DNA of 64,000 nt from Lampropedia cohaerens. GTDB lineage: Bacteria; Pseudomonadota; Gammaproteobacteria; Burkholderiales; Burkholderiaceae_C. Below are positions 39,684 to 49,085 of the stretch, in pieces. The stretch spans positions 16,818 through 80,817 of the forward strand of contig NZ_LBNQ01000024.1 in assembly GCF_001005215.1 (NCBI RefSeq), given 5' to 3'. The position numbers were made by a program, and so were the translations under genes. Each line of letters opens with the position of its first letter. The first letter of the stretch is position 1. The notes beneath the pieces were generated by a model. That model ran no database searches. It saw only the letters and a program-made list of their open reading frames with translations, and was not told where the DNA came from.

Positions 39684-40823
39684 CTAGCCGTGCGCCAGGG
39701 ACAGGTAGGGGTTGTCCGGCGGGACTTCCGCGAACAATGCCGAAGGCGCCGCCAACAGATAGCCGTGCAACCGCCGCGATTTGCGCGGTCCGGTGACCTC
39801 GCAGGTCCAGATGTTCAGGCCGCTGCCCTGTTTGCGGTGCAGCCCCAGCTTCTCGAAGCGCTTCTGCACCCATTGCCAGTCGTGCAGATCGTCCTGTCGG
39901 GCCAGCGCCTGGATCTCCGGATGTTCCTGCACGTAGCGCTGGAAGACGCCGGGGCTGACCAGATACGCCGTGCCATCGACGGTATGCACCAGTGCCTTCG
40001 CGTCGTTGATGATGAGCTTGCGCGACTCGATGCCTTGCTTGAGCCAGGCGATGAAGGCTTCCCCGGACGGCATGGCCTTCGCGGGATCCGGCATGGTGGC
40101 AGGACTGGTTGGCGTCAAATGGGGCAAAGACGCAGTTGCTGTGGTGGATAGCGACGGCGGTTCCGCGCTGGCGGACGATGCACCGGCGGTGGCTGCGTCG
40201 GACGCATCGAGCATCGACAGCAGATCGGAGACCGGGTCCGCGGGCCCGGCCGGGCAATCCGCCACCCCAGGGGGCGGTGAGGTGGCCGGGATGCCGTCGG
40301 AGCCCGGCGCTGCCTCATCGCCAGGGAGGGGCTCTTCCGTCGTGACCGTGCCGGCGAACGGTGCGGGACGCTCGCCCGACTCCCAGATCAAGGCCGGCGA
40401 CAGGCGCAGGAAGGTAAAGCTGTGCGACCAGCCGGTGCCGCTCGTGACGGTCGCCCGCCAGATCGCCTTCCCATCCGGGGCGGGCTGCACGATGCCATGG
40501 TCCTGGAGCACCGTGAAGACGGCGGTGTTGTTCGATGGATTGCCTTCGATGCCCTGCGACAGGAGATGCGCGCGCAACTTGTCGCTGACCGTCTTGCTGA
40601 CGAGCCAGAGTGCGTCCTGGGTCAGCCATCCATCCGATGGGCCGCCGGGCTGGTTCAGCTTGAACTCCTCGCGCAGCAGGTAGCGCAGGCCATCCAGCAG
40701 CTTGCGCTGCAGCGCATGCTTCGGCGCCGCCATGGCCCTGGCCGGATCACCGCCGAGCGCCAGGGCCACCGATGCCTGGTCGGCCTTGACGACCAGCTCG
40801 CCCAGCGTGCCGGCATGCTCGTA
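39684..40823 (-). pseudogene. ICE relaxase (TraI/MobH-like), C-terminal fragment
   Basis: About 380 residues remain of a normally 600-plus-residue DUF1528-type relaxase. Conserved stretches are YEHAGTLGELVVKADQASVA, KHALQRKLLDGLRYLL, DGWLTQDALWLVSKTVSDKLRAHLL and a C-terminal domain with FEKLGLHRKQGSGLNIWTC. The frame ends at its 5' side with an in-frame stop at 40824-40826, exactly where a PIN-toxin fragment begins on the other strand. The N-terminal catalytic domain (HD-like/TraI_2) is gone, so it cannot nick DNA. Confidence 0.82.
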
Positions 40824-41165
40824 CTACGCCATGCCTGGCAGCAACAGCATCTGCAGCCGCTGGTCTGCCGGGAGACGGCCAGTGAACTCCTGCGCGTCCT
40901 GGCCTTTCCCAAGTTCAAGCTGTCGAACTTGGAACAGCAGGAGTTGCTGGCGGACTTTCTGCCCTACGCCGATGTGGTGGAACTGCCGGCGCCATGGCCA
41001 GACCTGCCAGTCTGCCGCGACGAGAAGGACCAGGTGTTCCTGGTGCTCGCGCATGTCGGCAAGGCGGATGCGCTGATCACGGGCGATGCAGACATTCTCG
41101 CCATGCGAGAGGACTTTCCCGGCTTGATCATGACCGCCGAAGCATTCGCGGCGCGGCGGGCATGA
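40824..41165 (+). pseudogene. PIN-domain toxin, 5'-truncated
   Basis: The frame gives LRHAWQQQHLQPLVCRETASELLRVLAFPKFKLS, the acidic DEKDQVFLVLAHVGKADALITGDADIL, and a normal end. This is a COG1569-type PIN ribonuclease. The N-terminal DTN segment with the first catalytic Asp is absent because the coding region starts at the relaxase junction. Loss of that residue should kill the nuclease. A 17-codon frame overlaps the stop and is not counted as a gene. Confidence 0.78.
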
Positions 41166-41221
41166 AGGAAACCGGCATCACCTTGCCCAACGACCGTGGA
41201 ACGACCATGAGGTAGCCAACC

Positions 41222-41599
41222 ATGAAGCACACCGCACGCATGACCACCGCAGCGCGACTCGGCCGCTGGCTGGGCGGTGTATGGGGCGGTTGCCTGCGCG
41301 CGGAGCGTCGGACACATCGGTGGCTGATGGCGCAGGGACTGCCGGCGGGCGGTGCAAGGGTGCTGATCTGGGTGATCAAGCTGGCGATCCTCGGAGTGTT
41401 GCTGTACGTCGCGGTCTGGGCGGCGCTGTTGCTGGTCGCCGTCGTTGTGGCTGCCAGGATGGCGGAGCAGACGCCGGAGGGCGACGACGATTTCGATCTG
41501 CAATTTCCTGCGAGTCTGGATGAACTACGTCAAACGCCTGGCTACGATCCAAACCTCTACAACGACACCTCTCACGAGATGTACAGCGAAGACGATTGA
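41222..41599 (+). CDS. DUF3742-family ICE protein
   Basis: A 125-aa protein with a basic N-terminal half (ARLGRWLGGVWGGCLRAERRTHRWL), one strong hydrophobic segment (VLIWVIKLAILGVLLYVAVWAALLLVAVVVAA) and an acidic tail (DDDFDLQFPASLDELRQTPGYDPNLYND). It matches the small membrane protein usually found convergent with the TraG-like gene at one end of ICE transfer modules. Its role is unknown. Confidence 0.8.
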   Translation: MKHTARMTTAARLGRWLGGVWGGCLRAERRTHRWLMAQGLPAGGARVLIWVIKLAILGVLLYVAVWAALLLVAVVVAARMAEQTPEGDDDFDLQFPASLDELRQTPGYDPNLYNDTSHEMYSEDD

Positions 41600-41616
41600 A
41601 GCCGTTCATCGCTGAG

Positions 41617-43134
41617 TCATTTCAGCTTCCTCGACATGACGCCTGGCCCCTTGCCGCCTGCGTTGCCCGCGTCTTTGGTGCCTGCCGAGAACGCGTTTGC
41701 GACAGTTCCGGCCCGAATCCCTGCCCAAGTCAATGCGCCAATCCAGAATGCCGGGAGCACCAGGAACATAGTCGCCATCACGAAGTTCAGCAGCATGTCC
41801 CCGAAGGTGTTGTTGAGGCCTACCAGCGGATCGAAGTTCGTGTGCGGCCGGTTCCAGCCCCACCCCCAGCCGTAGAGCGCATCGAGGATCGTCGAGTCGA
41901 TCCAGCGGGCGAGTTGGAACCAGAAGTCGGTGAAGAACAGCGCGAACTGCACCACGCTCACCGTGACCACGGTCTTGAGGTCATAGGTGCCGATCAGCAG
42001 CACCAGCGGGATGCAGATGACCAGCGCCATCTTGAGCAGGGACAGCACCATCGGCAGCGCCTGCCGCACCACGTCCATCGCCGGGAAATAGCTTAGTGAT
42101 CCGACGGTCAGCCCCACGTCGCTGGCGGCGCGGGTGACGATGTTGGGCAGCGTCATGTCGATCTGGCCACCGTAGTCCGTGTAGACCGCCCCCTGGTTGA
42201 GCTTCTGCTGGCGAGGGCTGGCGACGGCGCGGATCACCGAGTCGTTGATCTCGGCCTGGCTCAGGAAGCCCGCCCAGCCGGCCAGTCGCGTCAGCAGGCT
42301 GGGATCGACCTGGGCCAGCAGTCGTGCCCGCAGGCCGTGGCCGCCGTCGGACCACCACTGCCGGCAGGTCGGGTAGCCGCCCCCGCCGGGCACCTGGGCC
42401 AGGCCGGCGTCGCGCGTGGCGTCGAACGGCCAGGCATCGCGCGGTGTCCTGGAGCGGTAGCTGTCGTAGAAGCCGGCGGTGCCGACGAAGTAGCTGGAAC
42501 CGATCCAGGTGACGTCGTGCATCTGCACCTCGCTCAGGCTGGGCCGGGTCATGAACAGCTTGGCGCGGGCGGGGCCGTAGCAGTCGCGGGTGAAGTCGCT
42601 GACCTCCTGGGCCAGCACCGGGTCGTCGATGCGGGTCGCGTCGATGTCCATGCGGATCTGCCGCAGGTCGGTGCCGCAGGGAATGGCCGCGACCGAGGCG
42701 CCGGTGATCGCGCGCGAGATCGCGTGCATGGCGAACCACCACACGGGCACCTTGGCCGATTGGTTGTTGATCGTGCTGAACGATTGCGACCAGCCGGTAT
42801 CGGTCGGCTCCGGGACATTCACCTGGCACTGGGTCGAACGCGAGCGGTCGTACTTGATGGTGTTGAAATCGACATCAATGAAGGGAATGCCCGCGAACAT
42901 GATCACCACGATGGCGACGAAGACGCGGTTCTCGATGCGGGCCGAGGACAGCACGCCCTTGTTGCCCTCGTCGGCGCCTTCCGCGCGGGCCTTCAGCCAT
43001 TCCTGGATGATGATCGCCAGGAACGGGACGGCGAACATGCCGCTGGCGACCAGCACCGACCAGATGCCGTTGTGGACCACCCAGGACACCAGCGTCAGGT
43101 AGTACTCCAGGTAGTCGGTGGTGAACAGCGTCAT
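41617..43134 (-). CDS. Conjugal transfer protein, TraG N-terminal-domain type
   Basis: A 505-aa integral membrane protein of the ICE type IV secretion module, related to TraG-N mating-pair stabilisation proteins. Hydrophobic helices lie at the N-terminus (SVLVASGMFAVPFLAIIIQEW, FVAIVVIMFAGIPFI) and near the C-terminus (VLSLLKMALVICIPLVLLIGTY, LNFVMATMFLVLPAFWIGALTW). Between them is a periplasmic domain with several cysteines. Length and ending look intact. It is convergent with DUF3742 and downstream of a conserved small ICE gene. Confidence 0.85.
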   Translation of the reverse strand: MTLFTTDYLEYYLTLVSWVVHNGIWSVLVASGMFAVPFLAIIIQEWLKARAEGADEGNKGVLSSARIENRVFVAIVVIMFAGIPFIDVDFNTIKYDRSRSTQCQVNVPEPTDTGWSQSFSTINNQSAKVPVWWFAMHAISRAITGASVAAIPCGTDLRQIRMDIDATRIDDPVLAQEVSDFTRDCYGPARAKLFMTRPSLSEVQMHDVTWIGSSYFVGTAGFYDSYRSRTPRDAWPFDATRDAGLAQVPGGGGYPTCRQWWSDGGHGLRARLLAQVDPSLLTRLAGWAGFLSQAEINDSVIRAVASPRQQKLNQGAVYTDYGGQIDMTLPNIVTRAASDVGLTVGSLSYFPAMDVVRQALPMVLSLLKMALVICIPLVLLIGTYDLKTVVTVSVVQFALFFTDFWFQLARWIDSTILDALYGWGWGWNRPHTNFDPLVGLNNTFGDMLLNFVMATMFLVLPAFWIGALTWAGIRAGTVANAFSAGTKDAGNAGGKGPGVMSRKLK

Positions 43135-43146
43135 GGCGACCCCGCG

Positions 43147-43488
43147 CTACCGTGCCTGCATCAGCAGGCCGGCTTCCAGCACGATCACGGCGACGATGGC
43201 CGCAACCTCTGCGCGCAACAGCCGCTGCCCGGCAGCGCGCTCCGGTTCCCGAGCGCGCAGGCGACGGCGCATCCAGAGCCAACCCCAGGCGGTGACGGCG
43301 TAGAGCAACAAGCGCCAGGCCAGGAAGGCCCCGGATTGCGCCGCCATCCAGCGCTGCCAGCCCTCGATGCCACCCGCGATGTGGATGCCGACCACATTGA
43401 CGGCGATCAGCAGCGACACCGCCCATACCAGCACCGGGATGGCACGCCGGCGGGACAGCCAGCGCAGGCACCGCCTGGCGGCACTCAT
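43147..43488 (-). CDS. Small ICE membrane protein, function unknown
   Basis: A 113-aa protein with at least three hydrophobic stretches (IPVLVWAVSLLIAVNVVGIHI, FLAWRLLLYAVTAWGWLWM, AEVAAIVAVIVLEAGLLM) between Arg-rich loops. Its place, 12 bp before the TraG-like gene, is the same in related ICEs as I remember them. The start ATG at 43488 follows ggaagccatcc. The remnant upstream gene reads into it without a stop of its own. Confidence 0.65.
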   Translation of the reverse strand: MSAARRCLRWLSRRRAIPVLVWAVSLLIAVNVVGIHIAGGIEGWQRWMAAQSGAFLAWRLLLYAVTAWGWLWMRRRLRAREPERAAGQRLLRAEVAAIVAVIVLEAGLLMQAR

Positions 43489-43509
43489 GGATGGCTTCCG
43501 CCGGACGGC

Positions 43510-44674
43510 GGCCGCTCGCGGCGGCATCGGGCGAACTCCAGGTCTGGCATGCCAGGTTGCCGCTGCAACTGGCTTGCGGGATAGAACTGGCATCGCCGAC
43601 GCCACGGCCATTGAGCAGGTTGTAGCCGGCGCGGGTCACGTCGCCGACCACGCGCACCGGGCGTTGGCCCGCGCCGCCGGCGTTGTCTCCGCCGACCCAC
43701 GGAACGCCATTGTTGCCACGGTTCGCCTCGGCGTCGTCGATCGCCGAGACCGCATCGGTGCTCGCGAGGGCCTGCTTCAGCGCCATGCCTTCGGCAAGCT
43801 GGTCCCAGCCGAGCTGTCCACCCGCCATGTCGGCCATGCGATTGGCGATGGCACGGCAGGTCAGCTTGCTGCGATCGAAGTCCAGCCTGGCTTGCAGCAC
43901 CCCATTGGTCAACAGGTTGTACAGCCCTGGATCGGCGCGCTGGATGATCAAGGCGGGCAGCGGTTGGTAGACGTGGATCTGGTTGCGGCGCGTCACGATG
44001 TCACCCGCGCGCTGGGCGACCACGGCTGCGGCCTTGTGGTCATCCACCTGGTGCAGGAAGCCGCCACGCGGATAGACGTTGCCCCAGAGATTCAGCCCTG
44101 TGCGCGTGCCGATCTCGCGCCGGCCGGGAATCAGTGCTTCCGGATACAGCGCCTCGGGGATGTTGTAGCGCCATGCCAGCGTGTCGAGCGTGCTCAGCAG
44201 ATAGGGCATGAAGGCGGTGCCGGCGCCCTCGCAGGTGTAGCCGGAGGCGCTGGCGAACTGGCTGAACACATGGCCACCGGGATGGTCGATGACGTCGACG
44301 TTCTTGAACTTCGCCAGGTTGTTCTCGTGATCCTCGTTGGTGGTGCCGTCGCCGCCGGCCTTCGCGGTCGGGTTCGGCAGGCTCATCGCCCGCACCTCGA
44401 CCCAAGGGTTCTCGCCGGTGTTCGAGTAGCTCGACACCACGGCATCCGGGATGTAGTGGCGCACCTTGACCGAGGTGCGCACGGTGCATCCCGTCTAGGT
44501 GCAATAGAGCCAGTAGCAGATGCCGGTGACGCGGTATTCCAGGCAATCCGGCGACAGGGTGGAGGCCACGATGGTGGCGGTGTTCAGTGCAAAGGACGAT
44601 GCGGAACACCCCAGCAGCAGCGCTGCGATGGCCAACCGCTGGCGCCGGGATGGTGCGAACGGACGCCTCGTCAT
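43510..44674 (-). pseudogene. Fused, amber-interrupted remnant of two ICE secretion genes (TIGR03756-like + TIGR03755-like)
   Basis: From the ATG at 44674 the frame gives a signal peptide and LNTATIVASTLSPDCLEYRVTGICYWLYCT. An in-frame TAG at 44495-44497 follows, probably TGG in the parent. The frame then resumes TGCTVRTSVKVRHYIPDAVVSSYSNTG of the TIGR03756 type. At about 43955-43968 it changes, after NQIHVYQP, into LPALIIQRADPGLYNLLTNGVLQ and GVPWVGGDNAGGAGQ of the TIGR03755 type. The 3' end is also lost near 43510. The family assignments rest on memory of these proteins. Confidence 0.75.
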
Positions 44675-45108
44675 GGCCGCGTCCTCCGGTATTGGTCGAT
44701 GCGGGCAACCGCGCGGGCCACGTCCGTCTCGCCATAGACCACGTATCGGCGATCCACCACGATGGCCGGAACCTTGGTGACGCCAAGGCTCCAGGCATCG
44801 GCAATGCCCTGGTAGGCGGCGCCGATCCTTCGCTGCAGTTCTGTACCACCCTGCTTCAGGCGTTGCCGGACGATGGCGCTGGCACGTTCTTGATCGGCGG
44901 GCAGGTTGGCGGCCAGTTCCGCTTCGAGCACCGCGCCCGCGTCCAGGATGACGTGTCGGTCAGCCTGGCCAAGGACCGGATGATGCGAGTCGGTAACGAC
45001 CCAGACTTCCGCAGCGGCGGCGCGAGTGGCCAACGCCAGGATGGCGATGGCCGTAGCAATCCATGCTGGGCGAGTGCGAGCGGCATGAGGAACAGCGCGA
45101 GAGTCCAT
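44671..45108 (-). CDS. ICE thioredoxin-like protein, TIGR03757-like
   Basis: A 145-aa exported protein: a signal peptide (WIATAIAILALATRAAAA), then EVWVVTDSHHPV and a helical middle. The end carries GVTKVPAIVVDRRYVVYGETDVARAVARI, with the cis-Pro-like VPAIV of a thioredoxin fold but no CxxC. It overlaps the next, broken ICE gene by 4 bp (ATGA). Apparently intact, though its operon is not. Confidence 0.8.
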   Translation of the reverse strand: MDSRAVPHAARTRPAWIATAIAILALATRAAAAEVWVVTDSHHPVLGQADRHVILDAGAVLEAELAANLPADQERASAIVRQRLKQGGTELQRRIGAAYQGIADAWSLGVTKVPAIVVDRRYVVYGETDVARAVARIDQYRRTRP

Positions 45109-45357
45109 GGGACAACACCGGAGGGAAGCCAATCCGGTGACAGTCGAACCGAAACCAGGCCTCGACGCGACAAACAAACCGGAGACCGCGCCGCCCCGTT
45201 TTCACCATCCTTGTCTGCCCCGACTCGCTGATCCGGACCTACGCGCGTGCCATGAGCTGACTGTGTGCAGTGGATGGGTATGGGCCGATCCAGCCCCGTG
45301 GCCCACTCTGTTCACGTCAGATGCCGACGCAGACATGATCGGCCTTCAAAGCCGTTT

Positions 45358-45825
45358 TCAGACCAGAGTCGCCTGAAAATTCCCATGCTTGCCACGCCTC
45401 GGATACACCTTCCCCATCATCACCAACAATCGCTTGCGCGCCATCCACAGGTTCGACAGCGCGAACAGCACGTTCAACTGCCCGGCATTCTTCGCCAGCC
45501 CCCGGTAGCGCACCTTCGTGTAACCGAACTGACACTTCACCACACGGAACGGATGCTCCACCTTTGATCGCACCTTGCCAATCAGGTGCGCGATGAACTC
45601 GCTCACGTCCTTCAACTCGCCATCGGGCAACGCCCTGATCCGGCTCCGACGCTCGGCTATGTGCCACTGAACCCGCTTGTCCTTCAGCTCCTCGCACTTG
45701 TCCGCACCCATATAGCCGGCATCGGCATAGACCACCTTCTCCTTGCCATGCAGCTGTTGGCCCGCTTGGGTCACATCGGCCACGTTCGCCGCAGTACGTA
45801 CGACCTCACCTTCTCTGCCGGCCCG
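45358..45825 (-). pseudogene. IS5-family transposase, C-terminal fragment
   Basis: About 155 residues of a DDE transposase remain: VVRTAANVADVTQAGQQLHGKEKVVYADAGYMGADK (second catalytic Asp), the Glu-bearing KVRSKVEHPFRVVKCQFGYTKVRYRGLAKN, and the end RRGKHGNFQATLV. The N-terminal part with the first Asp is cut off where the flavin reductase gene ends, around 45810-45828. The 249 bp between this and the ICE gene hold nothing recognisable. Confidence 0.85.
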
Positions 45826-45827
45826 TA

Positions 45828-46385
45828 TCAGTCCATCAGGTACCGCCACCTCACCATGCGCTCGCCCAAGTCGAGCGTGTCGCCATCGACGCTGAAGCGG
45901 CCATCGCCCTGATGATGGACCAACCGCGTTTCCTTGCGTGCCGTATCAATCCAGACACGTTGGACCTCCAGCACCCACAGGTTGTAGCGGCGTGTCCAAC
46001 CGTCATCGGCGACGCGGCACTCGAGGTTGGCCCAGCACTCGCGCACCAGCGGTGCCTCCACGGTTTGCGCGGATGCGGGCGTCAGGCCGAAATGGGCGAA
46101 CTTGTCGAGCGCATCGCCCGAGCAGTTGCCGATGTCCACCACCGTCTCGGCCAGATCCACCGTCGGCACCGCCAGCACGCATTCGCCCGTGTCCGACAGT
46201 GCACGATGGCTGTAGTCCCACGGCCCGATGATCGCACCGACCAAGGGCGGCTCGTGCTGCATCATCATGTGAAAGCCCATCGTCATCAGATTGACCCGGC
46301 CATCGGTACCGCGCGTGGACACCATCACGATGGGACCGGATTCGAGGACGCGATAGGCTTTTTCTGCTGGCAATTCATTGAGCAT
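45828..46385 (-). CDS. Flavin reductase family protein
   Basis: A 185-aa FMN-binding split-barrel protein: AYRVLESGPIVMVSTRGTDGRVNLMTMGFHMMMQHEPPLVGAIIGPWDYSHRAL, then ECVLAVPTVDLAETVVDIGNCSG. It is of the group often called flavoredoxin-like. The start at 46385 was chosen over an in-frame start 16 codons earlier. It is the last gene of a minus-strand cassette with three short-chain dehydrogenases; the IS remnant abuts its stop. Confidence 0.85.
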   Translation of the reverse strand: MLNELPAEKAYRVLESGPIVMVSTRGTDGRVNLMTMGFHMMMQHEPPLVGAIIGPWDYSHRALSDTGECVLAVPTVDLAETVVDIGNCSGDALDKFAHFGLTPASAQTVEAPLVRECWANLECRVADDGWTRRYNLWVLEVQRVWIDTARKETRLVHHQGDGRFSVDGDTLDLGERMVRWRYLMD

Positions 46386-46451
46386 GGTGTGATCTCCTGA
46401 TGCACCGCAGCGGCACGCAGCACCTAGCCACATGCCCGCCCTCGTGCGAAT

Positions 46452-47309
46452 TTACTCCGCGAAATCCGTGGCATCGGATGCGCCACGCCATGCGTCCAGG
46501 TCCTTGCGCACCGCCTGCATCTTCTGCTCGGCCAGCGTGTTGGCGATCTTGCCCGCGAACAGATGCACGGGCGGCTCGGCCACCGCGGCGGCTTGCAGAA
46601 TCAGCGTGGCCACTTTCTCCGGGTCGCCGGCCTGCTTGCCGTCCAGACCGTTCAAGTGCAGATCCAGCGAGGCCTGCGCCTCGGTGTAGTCAGCGATCGA
46701 ACGCTTGGCCACCACCAGTGTGTCCTTGGACAGGAAACCAGTGCGCACCGGGCCGGGATAGACCACCGTGGCCTTGATGTTCAGTTCGGCCAGCTCGGCT
46801 GCCAGGGTCTCGGTCAACCCGGCCAGCGCAAACTTGCTGGCCACATAGCTGCCCCAGCCCGCATACCCGCCCTGGAAGCCGACGATGGAGGCCACGTTGA
46901 ACACATGCCCCCTGCGCTGGGCGCGCAAGTGCGGCAGCGCGTGGCGCAGCACATGCAACGGCGCGAACACGTTGACGTCGAAATTGCGGCGCAGTTCGGC
47001 ATCGCTCAGTGCCTCGATGGTGCCTTGCTGCCCGTAACCGGCATTGTTGACCACGCAGTCGATGCGGCCGAAGGTGGCAACGGTCTTGTCGATGGCGGCC
47101 TGTACGCTGGCTTCATCGACCAGATCCACCTCCAGCGGCAGCAGCAGTTCGTGCTTGTCGCCGAACGCCTGTTGCAGACTGGCCAGCGTGCGCGAGGTGG
47201 CGGCTACCGCATCGCCCTGCGCCAGCACCTGACGTGCTAGCGACAGGCCAATGCCGCGCGCGGCGCCGGTGATGAACCAGACTTTGGAAGGGTTTGCTTG
47301 TTGTTGCAT
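46452..47309 (-). CDS. Short-chain dehydrogenase/reductase (SDR)
   Basis: A 285-aa classical SDR. The cofactor motif is TGAARGIG at ~residues 14-21, NNAGYG follows, and the catalytic set is Ser (NVASIVGF) with Tyr-x-x-x-Lys (YVASK). Arg residues after the second strand (TSRTLAS) favour NADP. It lies second-last in a flavin reductase/SDR cassette opposite an AraC regulator. Substrate unknown. Confidence 0.88.
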   Translation of the reverse strand: MQQQANPSKVWFITGAARGIGLSLARQVLAQGDAVAATSRTLASLQQAFGDKHELLLPLEVDLVDEASVQAAIDKTVATFGRIDCVVNNAGYGQQGTIEALSDAELRRNFDVNVFAPLHVLRHALPHLRAQRRGHVFNVASIVGFQGGYAGWGSYVASKFALAGLTETLAAELAELNIKATVVYPGPVRTGFLSKDTLVVAKRSIADYTEAQASLDLHLNGLDGKQAGDPEKVATLILQAAAVAEPPVHLFAGKIANTLAEQKMQAVRKDLDAWRGASDATDFAE

Positions 47310-47344
47310 GGATAAAAGCTCCTATGAGGTTGAAAGCGGATGAA

Positions 47345-48112
47345 TTACTGGATGGCCACGCTCATGCCGCCGTCGGCCATGACCACCGCGCCGACGATGT
47401 AGCTGGCCTGGCCCGAAGCCAGGAAGGCTGCGACTTGCGCGATTTCTTCCGGACGCGCAGCGCGACCGATGGGCGCTTTGCGGCCGTGTTCGGCCAGATA
47501 GGCCTGGCCATCGGGCTGGATGGCGTTGGTGATGTTGGTGACGGCATCGCCCGAGCCGACCGCGTTGACGCGGATGCCGTGGCCGATGGCCTCCAGCGCC
47601 AGCGTGCGGGTCAGCTGCGCCAGCGCGCCCTTGGAGGCGGCGTAGGCGGCAATGCCCGGAAAGCTCTGGTAGCAGGCGTAGGAGCCAATGTTGACGATGG
47701 CGCCGGAGCCTGCCGCCATCATCGGACGCATGGCGGCACGGGAGAACAGGAAGGCGCCAGTGGCATTCACCGACAGCACCTGGTTCCATTCCTCCAGGCT
47801 CATCTCGGCGACAGGGCGATTGATGATGATGCCGGCGTTGTTGACCAGAATGTCCAGGCGGCCAAACTGCCCGATGGCTGTCTGCACGGCCAGCTCGGCG
47901 CTGGCTTCCTGCGCCACGTCGGCCACCACGGGCACCACGCCCTCGCGCGCCAGGGCGTTGACGTTGTCACCACGGCCCACCGCGACGATGCGCGCGCCCT
48001 GGCGATGCAGCAATTCGACCGTTGCCAGACCGATGCCGCTGGCGGCGCCGGTGACGATGGCAACGCGGTCGGCAAACGGCAGGGTCTGTGAGGCAATGTT
48101 GGTTTCGGACAT
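47345..48112 (-). CDS. SDR family oxidoreductase
   Basis: A 255-aa classical SDR: TGAASGIG, NNAGIIINRPV, catalytic Ser in VNIGSYACY and YAASK. The C-terminal ASYIVGAVVMADGGMSVA is typical of the FabG-like group. The codon-strong start follows cagggagttttc; the longer open frame upstream overlaps the next SDR and is not used. Confidence 0.9.
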   Translation of the reverse strand: MSETNIASQTLPFADRVAIVTGAASGIGLATVELLHRQGARIVAVGRGDNVNALAREGVVPVVADVAQEASAELAVQTAIGQFGRLDILVNNAGIIINRPVAEMSLEEWNQVLSVNATGAFLFSRAAMRPMMAAGSGAIVNIGSYACYQSFPGIAAYAASKGALAQLTRTLALEAIGHGIRVNAVGSGDAVTNITNAIQPDGQAYLAEHGRKAPIGRAARPEEIAQVAAFLASGQASYIVGAVVMADGGMSVAIQ

Positions 48113-48144
48113 GAAAACTCCCTGGAGATACATAGATTTCGGGA

Positions 48145-48888
48145 TCAATACGGACTGGCCGTGGGACGCACGATGATTTCGCTCACGTCCACGCCATCGG
48201 GCTGGGCAATGGCATAGGCAATCGCTTGCGCCACGGCCTGCGGCGGCAAGCAGATGCGGCGGAAGTCCCGCATGGCCTCCCGTGCGCCGGGATCGGTGAT
48301 GTGGTCGGCCAGCTCGGACTCGACCACGCCGGGGCTGACCAGCGTCACCCTGATGGCATCGGTCTCCTGGCGCAGCCCATCGGAGATGGCGCGCACTGCG
48401 AACTTGCTGGCGCAATAGACCGCAGAAGACGGCCACACCTGATGCGCGCCGACCGAGGCGATGTTGACGATGTGCCCATGGCCTTGCGCCTGCATGATCG
48501 GCAGCACGGCGGCAATGCCGTGCAGCACGCCGCGCACGTTGACGTCCAGCGTGCGGTTCCACTCCTCGATCTTCAGCGCGGCCAGTGGCGATAACGGCAT
48601 GACGCCGGCGTTGTTGATCAGCACATCGACGCGGCCATGCGCGGCATGTGCTTTGGCGACGATGGCTTGCAGATCTTCGAGGCGCGTGACGTCCAACTGC
48701 ACCGCCTCGACATGGCCGCCCTCGGCGCGCAGTTCGTCCTGCAAGGCGGTGATCCGGTCCAGGCGCCGCGCTCCGATGTAGAGGTGGTGTCCTTGCCGTG
48801 CCAAATGGCGGGCCGTGGCCTCGCCGATGCCGCTGCTGGCGCCAGTGAGCACGATGACCTTAGTAGTGTCCGGTGTCGTGGATAGCAT
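48145..48888 (-). CDS. SDR family oxidoreductase
   Basis: A 247-aa SDR with TGASSGIG, NNAGVMPLSPL, catalytic Ser in NIASVGAHQ and YCASK, of the YdfG-like group. The start follows caaggagaaatc. First gene of the four-gene minus-strand cassette, divergent from araC-type regulator 49086; a 197-bp intergenic region separates them. Confidence 0.9.
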   Translation of the reverse strand: MLSTTPDTTKVIVLTGASSGIGEATARHLARQGHHLYIGARRLDRITALQDELRAEGGHVEAVQLDVTRLEDLQAIVAKAHAAHGRVDVLINNAGVMPLSPLAALKIEEWNRTLDVNVRGVLHGIAAVLPIMQAQGHGHIVNIASVGAHQVWPSSAVYCASKFAVRAISDGLRQETDAIRVTLVSPGVVESELADHITDPGAREAMRDFRRICLPPQAVAQAIAYAIAQPDGVDVSEIIVRPTASPY

Positions 48889-49085
48889 GATTTCTCCTTG
48901 TGCTGTCTTGGCTGGCGCGGAGGCAAGCCAAGGCATTGCAAACAAGGTGAAATCGTAGGCAGGACCGCCTGGACGAACTAGGTCGATATCTCTTGCATCA
49001 TTGCCTGATCCTATTCATGATCGACAATAACTACGGTAGATAGGGTAGAAATATAGCCATTTCATTGTTCCATGATGGTGAAGCC

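Larger units (their letters stand above)
34216..45108. mobile_element. Decayed ICEclc/PAGI-2-like integrative and conjugative element
   Basis: The stretch starts at the tRNA-Gly 3' end with an integrase. It contains ICE-type regulators, cargo, a relaxase fragment, DUF3742, a TraG N-terminal-domain protein, a conserved small ICE protein, a fused remnant of two ICE-specific secretion genes, and a TIGR03757-type gene. Most of the type IV secretion set, the relaxase N-terminus, the coupling protein and the maintenance genes are missing. The right limit is the last ICE gene I recognise; the true attR may lie further right or be lost. Confidence 0.75.

Noticed and set aside
41162..41215. 17-codon frame overlapping the PIN toxin stop
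   Set aside because: Too short, with no recognisable relative; more likely chance than a leader peptide.
42875..44482. A single 535-codon minus-strand frame
   Set aside because: Only the part above about 43510 matches ICE proteins. The rest reads antisense-free but out of frame through the small ICE gene and the TraG-like gene, which have better-supported frames.
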